NCBI RefSeq assembly: GCF_030463565.1
Contig: NC_134662.1
Span: 4,193,001-4,257,000, forward strand
Direction of reading: 5' to 3'
Length of the DNA stretch: 64,000 bases
Source: Pelecanus crispus
Lineage: Eukaryota > Chordata > Aves > Pelecaniformes > Pelecanidae
Part shown: one piece after another, positions 10,665 to 20,395 of the stretch
Numbering within the stretch: the stretch's first letter is position 1
Layout: each line of letters begins with the position of its first letter
The notes under the pieces: generated by a model
The model's database searches: none
The model's input: the letters and a program-made list of their open reading frames with translations, nothing else
Told to the model about the DNA's origin: nothing
Made by a program: the position numbers and the translations under genes

Positions 10665-13600
10665 CTGCGGGCACCACCCAGGCGTCACGGCCGAGCAGCA
10701 GACAGGGGAGATGCCAGCCCGGCACCCGCCGGCTTCGCGGCAGCGCCGTGGTGCCGCGCGGTCCCCCATGCTGTCCCCACCGCCCTGCCCACGCCCCAAT
10801 CCGCCCTCGCCATCACCGACTGTCCCCAGACCCTCCCCCCCCGGCCGCCCCATCCAAAAGCTGCACAAAGGTGGGAGCCCCCCATGCACGGGGCAGCGCG
10901 GGGTCCCCCGGTGCCCGGCTCACCCGTCCCTGTCCCCTCTATCTACTGAAAAATACCTGCCGAGAGAGGGTGGGGGGCTGGCGGGGGAGGGCAGGAAGGG
11001 GCCGCCAGCGGGGTGGAAGGCCACATCATCCGTGCGGGCGATGTACTGGATGATGTCGGTCTGGTGAGGGTCCCGGTCCTCTTGGTCCATGCTCTCGCTG
11101 GCCGCCCGCTGCCGCTGGAACTGCCGCCTCTTGGGGGACCCTGGGGGGGCACAGGGCAGGGCTGGGTGCTCGTCGCACCCCCGGCACGGTGACCCCCTCC
11201 CCGTCCCTGCATCGCCACCCCCACCAGCACATCCCTGCGGGTCCGGGCCCCCCGCACGCGCGGTTCCCACCTCTCGTGTCCAGGCTGGACGCCCGCTGGG
11301 TGCTCTCCAGCTTCCACTTCTTGATCCTAAAGTAGGGGCTGGCCCCGTCCAGGCTGGCATGCCGGCGCAGGCGGGTGAAGAACTGCAGGACCGTGCCCTG
11401 CGCGGGGGCTGGGGGGGGTTCCCCAGGGCTGGCACTGCCCGTCCCAGCCGCCTTCCCGCTCCTGGGTGCCGCTGCGAACTTGTGGGGGGAGCAGAGGGGG
11501 CCGTGAGCGCCCGCTCAGCTCCAGCCACAGCCCCCCCCGGCCCCAGCTCCTTTGTCCCGCTCCTGCCCAGCTCGGCTGCAGCAGATGCACAAATGTCCCC
11601 CGGGGCAGGGGATGGCGGGGGGGGGCAGAGCCTGTTTCTAGCTGGATGCCCACATCTCTCCCAGAGCCCGGGCACGGAGCAGGGGGGGCAAGAGGCCCTC
11701 TGGGGTGCGGGGCCGGCCCCGTGCTGGGGGATCGGGGCGGGGACAGGATCCCTGGGGCAGGGACAGGTTGCCAAGGCTGGAGACCCCCTGCCCCGCAGCC
11801 CCCCCGCCCCAGCACTCACCGAGGGGCCCTCCCCGGAGTCAGAGGAGGCGGACGGGCTGGCCTCGGTGAAGCTGGTGTCCACGGTGGAGTTGTAGGTGTC
11901 CCCGGGCAGGGCAGAGCTGGGGCACACGGCATGGCTGGGGAGCGCCGGCTGGGGCAGGGCCCCCACGGGGGGCTGCAAGGCAGAGCGCGCTCAGGGGGCT
12001 TCGCATAAAGGTCAGGGACCAGGAGGGGCCCCCTGCACCCCTGCACCTCCCGTCCCCACTATCCAGCAATGCCCTGAGGCTCCCACCCCAGGTCCAGCCA
12101 TGCCTCCCTGGGGTGCTGCAGGACCCCCCATGCCCCCGGTCCCCTGTCCCGCCGGGGTGCCGGGTGCTCACCTGGAAGATGGCGAGGCCGGGCTTGGGCG
12201 GGGGCAGGCGGGGGGTCATGGCCAGGCTGTTCTCGCTGGACTCGCACTCGTGGATGGTGACGATCTTGAGGGCGGGCGGCGGGAGGTGCAGGTGGGTCAG
12301 GCGGGCGTTCTTCAGGTGGTGGAAGTCCCCCTCCGTCAGCGTGTACCTGCCGGGCACGCCAGGTTAGGAGGGGGCAGCCCCGGCCCCCCGGCCCCCCCAG
12401 CCCAGCCCGGTGCTTCACCTCCTCCCCTTCTCCTGGGTCTTCTTGCCCTGGTCGAAGAGCGCGGCCTCGTTGAAGGAGACGCGGCGGGCGGTGGAGGAGC
12501 TGGAGGACAGGAACCGCTCGCCCTCCACATCCCGGTAGCTGGAGGACGACAGGCAGTCGGGGTCCTCCACTTTGATGGTGATATCTGTGGAGAAGGGGGT
12601 GCGTGGCCATTCCTACCCCGGGGCTGGGGGCTGCACCCAGGAGAGGGGAGGCCAGGGGCTGCTTTACCCCCCGCCGGGGAGCTGGGGGTGCTGCCGGGGG
12701 TGCAGCTGGTGTTACCGGTGGGCGATCGCCCCAGCCCTGCCGCGGCACTCACCCTGGGCCGGCTGCGAGTCGTCCAGGTAGGTGGTGTTGGTTTTTTCGG
12801 GGTCATCGCTGGCTCTGTGAGGGGGGAGGAAGGTCAGCGATGGCCCGCGCCAGCACCCCCGGCCCCCTTCGCGGTGCCACACACCCCCGGGGACAGCGGC
12901 ATCGCCCATCCCCACCTGGAGTGCCGGCGGTCAGCCTCGCAGCACCGGCGGCAGATGATCAGGATGCTGGAGAGCAGGACCAGAGTGCCCCCGATGAAGA
13001 TGGAGAGCAGGGCGAGGAGCAGCACATAGCCATCCTGGGGGGACACCTCGCCGGGCACCGCCTGCGCGGGGCAGCAGGGGCTGAGCCGCCGCGGACGCGC
13101 CGGGGGCGGAGGGGGGACGCGGCCCAGCCCCAAACCCTGCCTCACCGGGGTGCCGGGGCAGCCCCCTCCCGCGCCGAGGCTGATGCCGAGCGCTGCTCCC
13201 CAGAGACGCTCGTGCTCCCCCGCCGCCCCCAGGCCTGCTGCCGGCTCCGGGGACCTGCCTTCACCAAGGCAACCGCAGCCGGGGGGCAGAGCCGCCAGCG
13301 GCCCCCGCGCCGAGCGGGAGCGGGGACGGGACCCCAGCCCCAGCGTGGGGGTCTCTGCTCGCACCCCCCAGCCAGCAGCCCCGGCTGTGGGAGAGGGGCC
13401 GATCCGGCGGCAGCACCCAGGACCCCTTGGACCCCAGCACCCGGAGCACGTTGGGGGGCCACGCAGGGCGCAGAGCGGTGTCACCCACCCTTGGGGCTGG
13501 TGGAGCAGGGGGGCTGGCAGCGGGGTGGCCGCCGCTGTCCTCACCCGGGTGCAGACCCCCCGGCTCCCAGGCACTGCCCCACGCCGGGACGCGCATCCCC

Positions 13601-13699
13601 AGCCTCCCCCGGGCCCCCCAGGACGGCGGCGTGGGCGGGGGCCCCGCTCACCGTGGTGGTCTCCGTCGCGTTGTCCCAGGGGGTCGGCTCATCGCTCAT
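9479..13699 (-). CDS. CBARP: CBARP, voltage-gated calcium channel beta-subunit-associated regulatory protein (nine coding exons, 775 aa)
   Basis: CBARP (BARP, Dos, C19orf26) is a neuronal and neuroendocrine single-pass membrane protein. It binds Cav-beta subunits, competes with the channel alpha-1 subunit and lowers calcium-channel activity and exocytosis. Minus-strand coding exons: 13652-13699, 12916-13061, 12753-12814, 12419-12584, 12172-12346, 11820-11972, 11271-11478, 10957-11140, 9479-10664. All have GT donors and AG acceptors and every junction keeps phase, giving 2328 bases including the stop. The N-terminus has an NAT glycosylation sequon at residue 10, then one hydrophobic helix at about residues 28-53 followed by RRCCEADRR. 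Conserved blocks include YTLTEGDFHHLKN, GTVLQFFTRLRRHASLDGAS, QTDIIQYIART and AYHDIWSLRASLEL. A run of 17 glutamates lies in the last exon. The human protein is about 70 residues shorter. The weakest junction is the AAG acceptor at 11478. Confidence 0.95.
10957..11140 (-). CDS. CBARP: CBARP coding exon (DIIQYIART block)
   Basis: Reads SPKRRQFQRQRAASESMDQE, DRDPHQTDIIQYIART and DDVAFHP, ending PPPSLG plus two bases of an arginine codon before GTATTT. QRAASES resembles a basophilic kinase site. Confidence 0.93.
11271..11478 (-). CDS. CBARP: CBARP coding exon (GTVLQFFTRLRRHASLDG block)
   Basis: Starts FAAAPRSGK and contains GTVLQFFTRLRRHASLDGAS, PYFRIKKWKLES and SLDTR. The TTC start after a C-rich tract ending AAG is the only nearby choice that keeps phase 0 with the upstream exon; AAG is an uncommon acceptor, so the exact start is slightly uncertain. 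Confidence 0.88.
11820..11972 (-). CDS. CBARP: CBARP coding exon (51 codons)
   Basis: Phase 0 at both ends. Proline-rich at first, then DTYNSTVDTSFTEASPSAS and DSGEGPS up to a GTGAGTG donor. The acceptor is CTGCCTTGCAG on the minus strand. Confidence 0.88.
12172..12346 (-). CDS. CBARP: CBARP coding exon (YTLTEGDFHHLKN block)
   Basis: Encodes the strongly conserved YTLTEGDFHHLKNARLTHLH and IVTIHECESSE blocks, within the cytoplasmic portion associated with Cav-beta binding in mammals. Ends in phase 0 at a GTGAGC donor. Confidence 0.94.
12419..12584 (-). CDS. CBARP: CBARP coding exon (ITIKVEDPDCL to EKGR)
   Basis: Reads ITIKVEDPDCLSSSSYRDVE, then a serine-rich stretch, ARRVSFNEAALFDQGKK and TQEKGRR. 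The RRVSF sequence is a basophilic-kinase-type site (observation; modification not shown). Phases match both neighbours. Confidence 0.93.
12753..12814 (-). CDS. CBARP: CBARP small coding exon (62 bases)
   Basis: Encodes ASDDPEKTNTTYLDDSQPAQ just inside the membrane. One base completes the preceding arginine codon and one base is donated to the next aspartate codon; GTGAGTG donor. Confidence 0.9.
12916..13061 (-). CDS. CBARP: CBARP transmembrane exon
   Basis: Begins AVPGEVSPQDGY after a pyrimidine-rich acceptor in phase 0. It encodes a helix of about 26 hydrophobic residues and the basic, cysteine-bearing RRCCEADRRHS stop-transfer flank. The donor leaves two bases of an arginine codon. Confidence 0.93.
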
Positions 13700-13723
13700 G
13701 GTCCGTCCCGGCCCGAGCGCGTC
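13652..13723 (-). CDS. CBARP: CBARP exon with start codon (ATG at 13697-13699)
   Basis: A CAG acceptor (plus 13724-13726) gives 24 bases of 5'UTR and then 16 codons, from MSDEPTPW to TETTT. The exon ends at the GTGAGC donor in phase 0. The ATG is chosen because it is the first in this exon and matches the extracellular N-terminus expected of the family. An in-frame upstream ATG would require reading through the acceptor. Confidence 0.88.
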
Positions 13724-16124
13724 CTGGGGCGGGGGGAGACAGAGGGGAGGCGGCGGCCGGGGGCGGGGGGGGCCGGGCCGGGCCCTGCCCGGCACCGCGG
13801 TGCGGAGCTGCCGGGAGGGAGGGCGCGGGATGGAGATGGAGGGAGGGTGTGGTCAGGAGGGAGGCTGGAAGCACGGTGGGATGGAGGGGAGGGAGGGGCG
13901 GAGGGTGTGGTCAGGAGGGATGGAGGGAAGGTGGCTCCGGAGGGATGCAGGGATGCAGGTGGGATGGGGAGAAGGAGGCAGGATCGCTGCCCCCCCCGGG
14001 AGCCCCCCGGCCGGGCACAGCCCCTGGGTGGGCCAGGCAGTTACCCCCCCCCCGCACCCAAACCCGGGGCCTCCCGGTCTCGCGTGGGGCGCAGACCCCG
14101 GCCCTGCACCCGCAGAGCCCCACGCCGGCGGCCGGTGGGGAGAGGCCGCGGTCCCCATGCCAGGCTGGGAGCCAGAGCCGCCGAGCAGTGGCCAGTCACG
14201 GTGGCCAGAGCTGGCCCGGGGGGGCCTGACCCTGCCCTGGGGGTCCTGACCCTGCCCCGGGGGTCCCAATCCTGCCCCGGGGGTCCCGACCAGGACAGCT
14301 TGCAGGGAAGGAGGTGACACCGCACTGCCCCGCCATCGCCGTCCCCAGGGAGCCACGGGGCCAAAGCGCAGCCCCCCGCACCCAGGCGCCGCTGCCGGAG
14401 GAGCCGGGGCTGCCGGGGGTCCAGGCTGCCTGGCCCCCTGCCCGCGGGGTTCGGAGGGAGCAGCGTGCAGGGCACCTCGGCAGGGAAGGGCAGCTGATGG
14501 CCGCCCCACGCCTCGGGTGAACGGAGCTGGCGTGGGTGCCGCTGGAGCGTGACGGGTGATGCTCCTGAGTCAGCCGGACAGCGGCTCTGTCACCGGGCTG
14601 TGCCCACGCAGGAGGGGACGGGGCCGCCTCTGGGCCCAGGGGCGATGGAAAAGGGCCGAGCTCCTGAGGAGCCAGAGCCACCGGGGCCAGGGGACAGATG
14701 GACAGACAGACGGACACCTCCGCACCCCCGCCGTGGCATAAACCCCGTGGCCTTCGGACACCCGGCTGAGACCTCCTCGCCCTCCCGTGCCGCCCAGCGC
14801 GGCTCCAGGAGGGTCCTTCCTGGGGGCCACCAGGCTCCCACTGCGGGTCCGTGTGTCCCCGTCCGTGTGTCCCAGGCTGCCGGAGCTGAGCTGGGGTGGG
14901 CAATGCTGGGGACCCCCCCCCCCCCCCCGGGGTTGGCGGGCAGGGTGGGCGTTGCGCCGGCCGGGGTGCTGGGAAACCGCTCAAAATCAGGTCAGCGAAA
15001 AATGTGAATGGAGCCCGTGGCCGGGTGGGAAAAGCCGCTTGCGGGGACAGCGTGGGGGGTGACAGCGTCACGGCAGGCGGCGAGAGCCACGCCGGCTGCG
15101 TCACACGGGGCCGGGGGCTGCCCTGCCGTGGGACGGGGGGCGAACCCTTCTGGGGGGGGGGGTATCGGGGTGCTGAGGACCACCTGGGTGGGACATCCCC
15201 CGCCCGCACCCACCCTCGGGCACCTCTGAGCCACTGGGGTGAGCGGGGCAGCGTGGGGTGACGCGACCCACGCCGCGACCCCCCGGGGCAGGGGAAGGGG
15301 GTGGGGGTCCCTCCTCTGGCCTCCAGCTGTGCCGGGGGGGGTGCAGGGGGACCCCAGGTTCAGGGGGAGCAGGCGAGTGGGCTGCGGCCCCACGCGGGAC
15401 GGGCACCCCACGGGTGGGATCCCGGCGGGGGCACCCTCCGGCCCGAGGCGGGGGGCCCCGGGGTGAGCGGGAAGAATGTCCCTGCTGTTCCCCATCATGG
15501 AGAAATCCCGTCTCCATGGCGACCCGGCGGGAACAGGCCGGCCATTGTCTGGAGGAGGGGGCCGGTCCCCGCGGTCCCCGGGCTGTCCCCGCGGGTGGGG
15601 GGGACACGGGGCCGCGCTCCCGCCCGCTGCCGGTGCCCAGGGCAGGGCGGGGGGAGGTGGGTGCTCGGGGCCGGGCCCCCCCCGGTGCTGCCGCGCTCCT
15701 GCACGTGCGCGCCCGTGGGAGCGGGAGCTGGGGGGGGGAGGGGTCTGCGCCCCACGCGTGGGTGCCCCCCGTGGGGTGGAGGGACCTGCGCGGCTCCCCC
15801 CGGCTGCAGCGGCCCCCGGCCCCAGCCCGGCGGTGGGGGATGCGGGAGATAGGCAGGGATGCAGGCAGGGCTGTGGGGCGGGGATGCAGGCGGGGATGCA
15901 GGCGGGGATGCAGGCAGGGATGCAGGCAGGGATGCAGGCAGGGATGCAGGCAGGGCTGTGGGGCGGGGGATGCAGGCAGGGATGCAGGCAGGGATGCAGG
16001 CAGGGATGCAGGCAGGGATGCAGGCACCCCCCGGGACGTCCACGCGCGATGGGTTCCCCTCAGCCGGGCCGGCTCGGGCTGTCGCGATAGGGGCTGTCGC
16101 GAGGCGGCGGGGCCAGCCACTCAC
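13724..16124 (-). other. CBARP: CBARP intron 1 with G-rich tandem repeats
   Basis: This separates the non-coding first exon from the ATG exon. It contains no conserved coding block. It includes G/A-rich imperfect repeats (13820-13960; the sequence GGAGGGTGTGGTCAGGAGGG occurs twice about 60 bases apart), long C and G runs, and the 12-bp minisatellite at 15855-16026. Confidence 0.6.
15855..16026. repeat. Minisatellite, 12-bp unit GGGATGCAGGCA
   Basis: About 13 head-to-tail units of GGGATGCAGGCA or GGGATGCAGGCG, interrupted twice by GGGCTGTGGGGCG(G) variants. It sits about 100 bases from the CBARP first-exon donor, so length variation could matter for splicing or transcription there (inference). 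Confidence 0.92.
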
Positions 16125-16165
16125 CTACAAGCGGGACCGGGGCTCCATCGCCGCCGCTGCGCTCG
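16125..16165 (-). other. CBARP: Probable CBARP non-coding first exon
   Basis: On the minus strand a TATA-like ATAAAT (16187-16192) is followed by GC-rich sequence and a good donor, TTGTAG|GTGAGTGG, at 16125/16124. The short exon carries an upstream ATG reading MEPRSRL and then TAG, i.e. an 8-codon uORF ending at the donor. The transcription start near 16160 is inferred from TATA spacing only. Confidence 0.5.
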
Positions 16166-16715
16166 GTGCGGCGGGGCGGCCCCGGGATTTATGAATGAAC
16201 CGGAGCCGCCCCCGCGCGGCGCGGGCGTCACGTGGGGCCAGGGGCTGCCCCGAGCCCTGCCTGCACCGGCCCTGCCCGCGCCAGCCCTGCCCGCCCCCGA
16301 GCCAGCGCGACCCCCGGCACCGGTGCCGGATTGGGCCCCCCCCGGCCCCACGCCGCGGCGGGGCGGGCAGGGCGCGGGGGGGGAGCGGCCCCCCCCGGGC
16401 GGGCAGGGCACGGCCGAAGCCGGGAAGCGGGGAGCTGCCCCTCGGGCCCCATCGGGGCCGGGGCGGAGCGGGGGCGGCCGGGCCGGGCCGGGGCGGAGCG
16501 GGACCGGCGGGACAAGCGGCGGGCGGAGCGCGGGAACTACAACTCCCATGCGCCCCCGCGCCCCCCCGCCCGCCGACGCCACTTCCGGTCCCCGCCCGGC
16601 GCCCCATGGGCCGTGTAGTCGCGCGGCGCGGGGCAGGCTGGGAGCTGTAGTCCCGCCGCCCTCCCGGCCTGCCCCGCGCCGCCCGCTCGCCCTTGCCGCC
16701 GCCCCGGCCCCCGCC
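16125..16715. promoter_or_regulatory. Bidirectional CpG-island promoter of CBARP (-) and ATP5F1D (+)
   Basis: Less than 600 bases separate the inferred CBARP first exon and the ATP5F1D start codon. The interval is extremely CpG-rich. It contains ACTACAACTCCCATG (16536-16550) and, in the opposite direction, GGGAGCTGTAGTCCC (16640-16654). Both resemble the ZNF143/THAP11 SBS motif. ACTTCCGG (16581-16588) is an ETS/GABP-type site, common in promoters of nuclear-encoded respiratory-chain genes. No TATA box faces ATP5F1D, so a dispersed start is expected. Confidence 0.7.
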
Positions 16716-16847
16716 ATGTTCCGCGCCCGCCGCCTCCTCCTGCGCCTCGCCGCCCGCTCGACGCTGCCGCCGCCCTGCGCCCGCGGCTATGCCGAGCCCG
16801 CCGCCGGCCCGGCCCCCATGGCCTTCACCTTCGCCTCGCCCACGCAG
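16716..16847 (+). CDS. ATP5F1D: ATP5F1D coding exon 1 (transit peptide)
   Basis: 44 codons from MFRARR to FASPTQ, ending at CAG|GTAGGC in phase 0. It holds the whole predicted import signal and the first mature residues. Confidence 0.97.
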
Positions 16848-19361
16848 GTAGGCGGCGGGCCCGGCCCCGGCCCGCTGACCCGGGCCCTCTCGGTCGCCCC
16901 TGCTTCGCTTTGGGGCTGCCGGTGCCCGGCTGCGGGCCCCGAGGCGAGGCCTGGCCTGTGCTGCCGCCCCCGCGGGTTGTCGGTGCCCGGGGCCGGCTCC
17001 CGGGGCCGGCTCCCGGGGCTTGGGGCCGGCTCCCGGGGCTTGGGGCCGGCTCCCGGAGCTAGGGCCGAGCGGACGGGCTCGGTCAGGAGCAGGGCCGGGG
17101 ACGGCGGGGGTGCGCTGCCATCCCTGCGGCTCCTGCCCTGCTGCCCCCGGCCTCAGGCCCCTCGCCCGCCGCTGCCGAGCCCCCCTCCCCGGGCCTGCTG
17201 CCCCCTTCTCCCGCCGCCCTCCCCTGCGCTCGGGGCCCGCTGCAGCTCTGCCGGGGCCCGCGGGGTGACGTTCCTGCTCTTCCAGCCCCGGCCCTTCTGC
17301 TGGAGCTGCTGTGGCTGTCGGGGCCCGGCCCCGCTGCCTGCTTCCTTGGCACCGCTCCCGGGCGTGGGGCACGGCCTCTGTCTGCCCCCGAAATGCCCGG
17401 GGCTGCGGGGGCAGCTGGGCTTGCCGCTCTCCCGGGGCAGGGCGCTGGGGACGGGGCTGCGGTGTTGCAAGGCAGGATTTGTGCTGCATCGGCAGAGCTG
17501 TGTGGGACGCTGCATCGCTGACTCCCATCAGAGCGGTGACGGTTGGCGTCAAGGTCTCCCTACGCTCTTCTCAGGCTTCTCCCAGCTGCACCCTTCGCCT
17601 CTCGCCCACTCCCGACTTCATGTCTCCGCGTGCCGCCTCCCCCGCCACCACCACGCCTCTCGGGAGGCTCGGAGCGCTTTCCCACTCCCTTTGCCAGGAC
17701 CCCTTCTCCAGAGCCTGGCCCCGCTCCCACCCTATGAAGCTTTAGGCTGTCCCGGTCACGCCTTGCTGCGTGTTAAACCCCGCGACCTGCCAGCTGCTGG
17801 GAGCAGGGCCGCTCCCTCGGGGTGGGAGCGGGTTGCGCACCGCATCCCTCTGCTTTCCAGAGTCAGGGAAGCCACCTCTCTCCTTCCCCTCCGTTCCTGG
17901 TGACGGACTGTTTCCGTCTGCCCTCCCCATCCAGGTGTTTTACAACGGTGCCAACGTGAAGCAGGTGGATGTGCCCACCCTGACCGGCTCCTTCGGTATC
18001 CTGGCCTCACACGTCCCCACCCTGCAGGTCCTCAAACCGGGAGTTGTGACAGTCTACGCTGAGGACGGCACGGCCACCAAGTACTTCGGTAAGGAAAGTA
18101 GGCGGAGCTGGGGAGGGAGGAGAGTGTGCGTGGGGGGGGATGTTCTCAGGGCTTTCACAAGGGAGGCTCTGCCGATCAAGGTGTGCCCTGGTGCCCTTCC
18201 AGGGATTTCTGCTTTCCCAGCCTCCCAGGGGCTGCCAGAGGCTGCCCTGCGGGGCCGGGGATCTGCCCGGGACGATGGGGCTCCGTGTGAGGCCGTGGTC
18301 TGGGGTCAGGTTTTCTTGGTTCTGCTTAGACTCTCTGGGAGCATCCCCCTGCTTTAGCTTCCCTCCTGGTAGGAAATGAGTCCCTGTGGGACCTGGGAAA
18401 CGTTACGGGAGAGTGTGGAGGTTTTGTTTTGGCAAAGGGCTCATGGAGATTCCGGGGAACAGCTTGCCAGTTGCTGTCCTGTGTGCGGACCCCCAAATGA
18501 GGCCCATCTGGCAGCCCTGCCCGCGCTGCCTGACTCGGCCCCCGCTGTTGTGCCTTTGCAGTGAGCAGCGGCTCTGTCACGGTCCACGCCGACTCCACCG
18601 TGCAGGTGCTGGCGGAGGAGGCGGTGACGATGGACATGCTGGATCTGGCTGTGAGTACCCCAGTCCCCGTGGGCCGGGCTGCACCCTGCCTCCCTTGAGC
18701 CAGCCCTGGCAGCTGGGCTGCCTCGTGGAGATTTTCTCCCCAAACCTCGTGGAGATTTTCTCCCCAAACCTCGTGGATTTGTTCCCTGCTTCTCTTGTGT
18801 GGGGTGGTTATCTCCGAAGCTTCCTGTGGCTGCAGAAAGCATGCCCGGACCGGGGGCTGTGCCTTCACCCCGAGCTTCCCCATCACCCACCGATGGGGAT
18901 CAAAGGCTCGGAGTTCCTCCTCAGTGAACTCTCCACAGGCTGTGGGGAGAGGAAGCCACACAGTCGTTAACCCTTCTCCAGGCCACTTCCCTCCCCTCGG
19001 ACAGATGCTGATCTTGCCCCTTCCCGCCCCTCTTAGTCTCAAGAACGGCTTTTCCCTAGTTGATGAGCCGTCTGCTGCCAACGCAGCCGTGTAGGCGGGT
19101 CTGTGGGGCCCCGTGCATGGGGGGCCGATGGCTGCAGTGGAGGGAGGGGTGGGAGAGGAGTGACTCAGGGGCTGCAGGGCAAGTCACCTGTCCTGCGGTG
19201 GTCTCCCGATGACGCATTCCTTCCTCTCTTGTGTTCAGACTGCAAAATCAAACCTGGAGAAGGCTGTTTCGGAGATGGCTGCGGCATCCGATGAAGCAGC
19301 TAAAGCAGAAGCTCAGATTAAAGTAGAAGCTAATGAAGCCCTTGTAAAAGCCCTGGAGTAA
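16716..19361 (+). CDS. ATP5F1D: ATP5F1D, mitochondrial ATP synthase F1 subunit delta (four coding exons, 165 aa)
   Basis: This is the delta subunit of the F1 central stalk (bacterial epsilon equivalent). It couples rotation of gamma and the c-ring to catalysis in the mitochondrial matrix. Coding exons are 16716-16847, 17935-18088, 18562-18650 and 19239-19361; GT-AG junctions and phases all agree, giving 498 bases with TAA at 19359-19361. The first ~22 residues (MFRARRLLLRLAARS...) are arginine-rich and lack acids, as in a matrix transit peptide, with cleavage likely near GYAEP. Residues about 34-120 form the beta-sandwich (MAFTFASPTQVFYNGANVKQ, LTGSFGILASHVPTLQVLKPG, SSGSVTVHADSTVQVLAEE). The rest is the C-terminal helical hairpin, ending VEANEALVKALE. 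Length is close to the 168-residue human protein. The first ATG (CCGCCATGT) gives the transit peptide, so I accept it. Confidence 0.98.
16848..17934 (+). other. ATP5F1D: ATP5F1D intron 1
   Basis: GC-rich with no conserved coding block. At 16985-17060 a roughly 24-bp unit built around GGGCCGGCTCCCGGGGCTT is repeated three to four times. Long open frames cross it only because stop codons are scarce at this base composition. Confidence 0.85.
17935..18088 (+). CDS. ATP5F1D: ATP5F1D coding exon 2 (beta-sandwich)
   Basis: Starts VFYNGANVKQVDVPTLTGSF after CCATCCAG and ends at TACTTCG|GTAAGG, leaving one base of a valine codon. Confidence 0.98.
18562..18650 (+). CDS. ATP5F1D: ATP5F1D coding exon 3
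   Basis: Reads (V)SSGSVTVHADSTVQVLAEEA and VTMDMLDLA, between TTTGCAG and GCT|GTGAGT; ends in phase 0. Confidence 0.97.
18721..18780. repeat. 24-bp direct repeat in ATP5F1D intron 3
   Basis: Two exact tandem copies (18721-18744, 18745-18768) of a unit beginning CCTCGTGGAGATTTTC, followed by a partial third copy. The rest of intron 3 (18651-19238) shows nothing else notable. Confidence 0.9.
19239..19361 (+). CDS. ATP5F1D: ATP5F1D coding exon 4 (C-terminal helices)
   Basis: Encodes TAKSNLEKAVSEMAAASDEA and KAEAQIKVEANEALVKALE and then TAA. The alanine- and lysine-rich helical composition fits the family's C-terminal hairpin. Confidence 0.98.
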   Translation, partial: TAKSNLEKAVSEMAAASDEAAKAEAQIKVEANEALVKALE

Positions 19362-20259
19362 TTAAGGTAAATGTCACCTATATGCTGGCAGAGATTTCCA
19401 GATCTGCTCTGGAGACGAGTCCCCGCTCTGTGCTGCCCATGGGGAGCTTCCTCACGGCAGCCAGGCCTGCTGGGCTGCCCGGGAGCGGGCAAGGGGTTTG
19501 CGCCTGGCTTGCAGGGAACGGTGACACGAGAGCTGTCCCTTTCCGTGGTCGGGCGTCAGTTTTGGGGGGCTCATGGGGGGCCCCCGCCCGGAGCCGAACC
19601 GGAGCCGCTAGATGGCAGCAGGGTCCGGTGCCGGTGCCGCGCCCGCGGGGTTCGGCCCGAGGTGCCGCGGGGTTCGGCCCGATGCCGGGACGCAGGCTGG
19701 GAGCCTGCGGTCGCTGCTGGGGCCTCGCTGCTGCCTCCAGGTCCCCGCTGGGCCAGGCCACGCCAGCTCGGGAGCAGGCTGGATGCCTGGGGCCCCGGAG
19801 GGAGAGCGATGTGCGGCCTCTGCTCCGTGTACGCTCCCTTCCACTAAAAACAAACAGCTTCTGTCTCGGGGGAGGCAAGGCCGGGCTGCTTACCTCACGG
19901 CCCTTTTTCCCTCTGCCCTGCTAAGACTCTGCCTCACCCCTCTTCTTCCCACGTGCTGGCAGTTGGGAGACGTACTCTGCGGCAGCGTGCGCGCTGTGCC
20001 CGGCAGGTGAGTCACCAAAAACCTCTCCGCCGGCCTCTCCCTGGAGCAGGTACAGCAGGGCAGCGGCTCCCCGGCTATCTCCCTGATCTCTGGTCCCCGC
20101 GCTCTTTGGCCCGTGAGGTCAGGTCTGAGAGAGCCAGCGGCTCTTGTTTACTCGCGGCGGTTTAACAGCCTGAGCCGGGGCCAAGCCCTGGGATCGGAAT
20201 CCACCGCTCTGCCGAGCCCACCCCGCGTTAAAAACCAACTCCGCTTCTGTGTGTTGCAG

Positions 20260-20395
20260 GAATCCCACTGTCGATGTAGAGAAACCCCAGACTGTCCTAC
20301 TTGTCCTGGCTTCCCCGATTGTACAGATGGTGCGGGACAAATGGAGGCGGAGAAAACGCTCTGATCAATTAAAAGGAAATGTAATCCCGTCTTGT
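20260..20395 (+). other. ATP5F1D: Probable ATP5F1D terminal 3'UTR exon with ATTAAA poly(A) signal
   Basis: Five bases after the stop there is an AAG|GTAAAT donor (19366/19367). A strong acceptor, GTGTGTTGCAG, ends at 20259, and the following sequence contains ATTAAA at 20368-20373, about 20-25 bases before a likely cleavage region. Together this suggests a 3'UTR split by an intron of about 0.9 kb. The alternative is an unspliced UTR read through this interval. No other poly(A) signal is visible between the stop and 20368. Confidence 0.55.

Noticed and set aside
13728-13795. Upstream in-frame ATG extending CBARP by about 33 residues
   Set aside because: The extension would read through a good splice acceptor and is only Pro/Arg/Gly-rich sequence. 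The ATG at 13697-13699 gives the expected short extracellular N-terminus.
15258-17903. 881-residue open frame on the plus strand
   Set aside because: It runs through the minisatellite, the promoter, ATP5F1D exon 1 and its intron, has no family motif beyond the real exon, and exists because stop codons are rare at this GC content.
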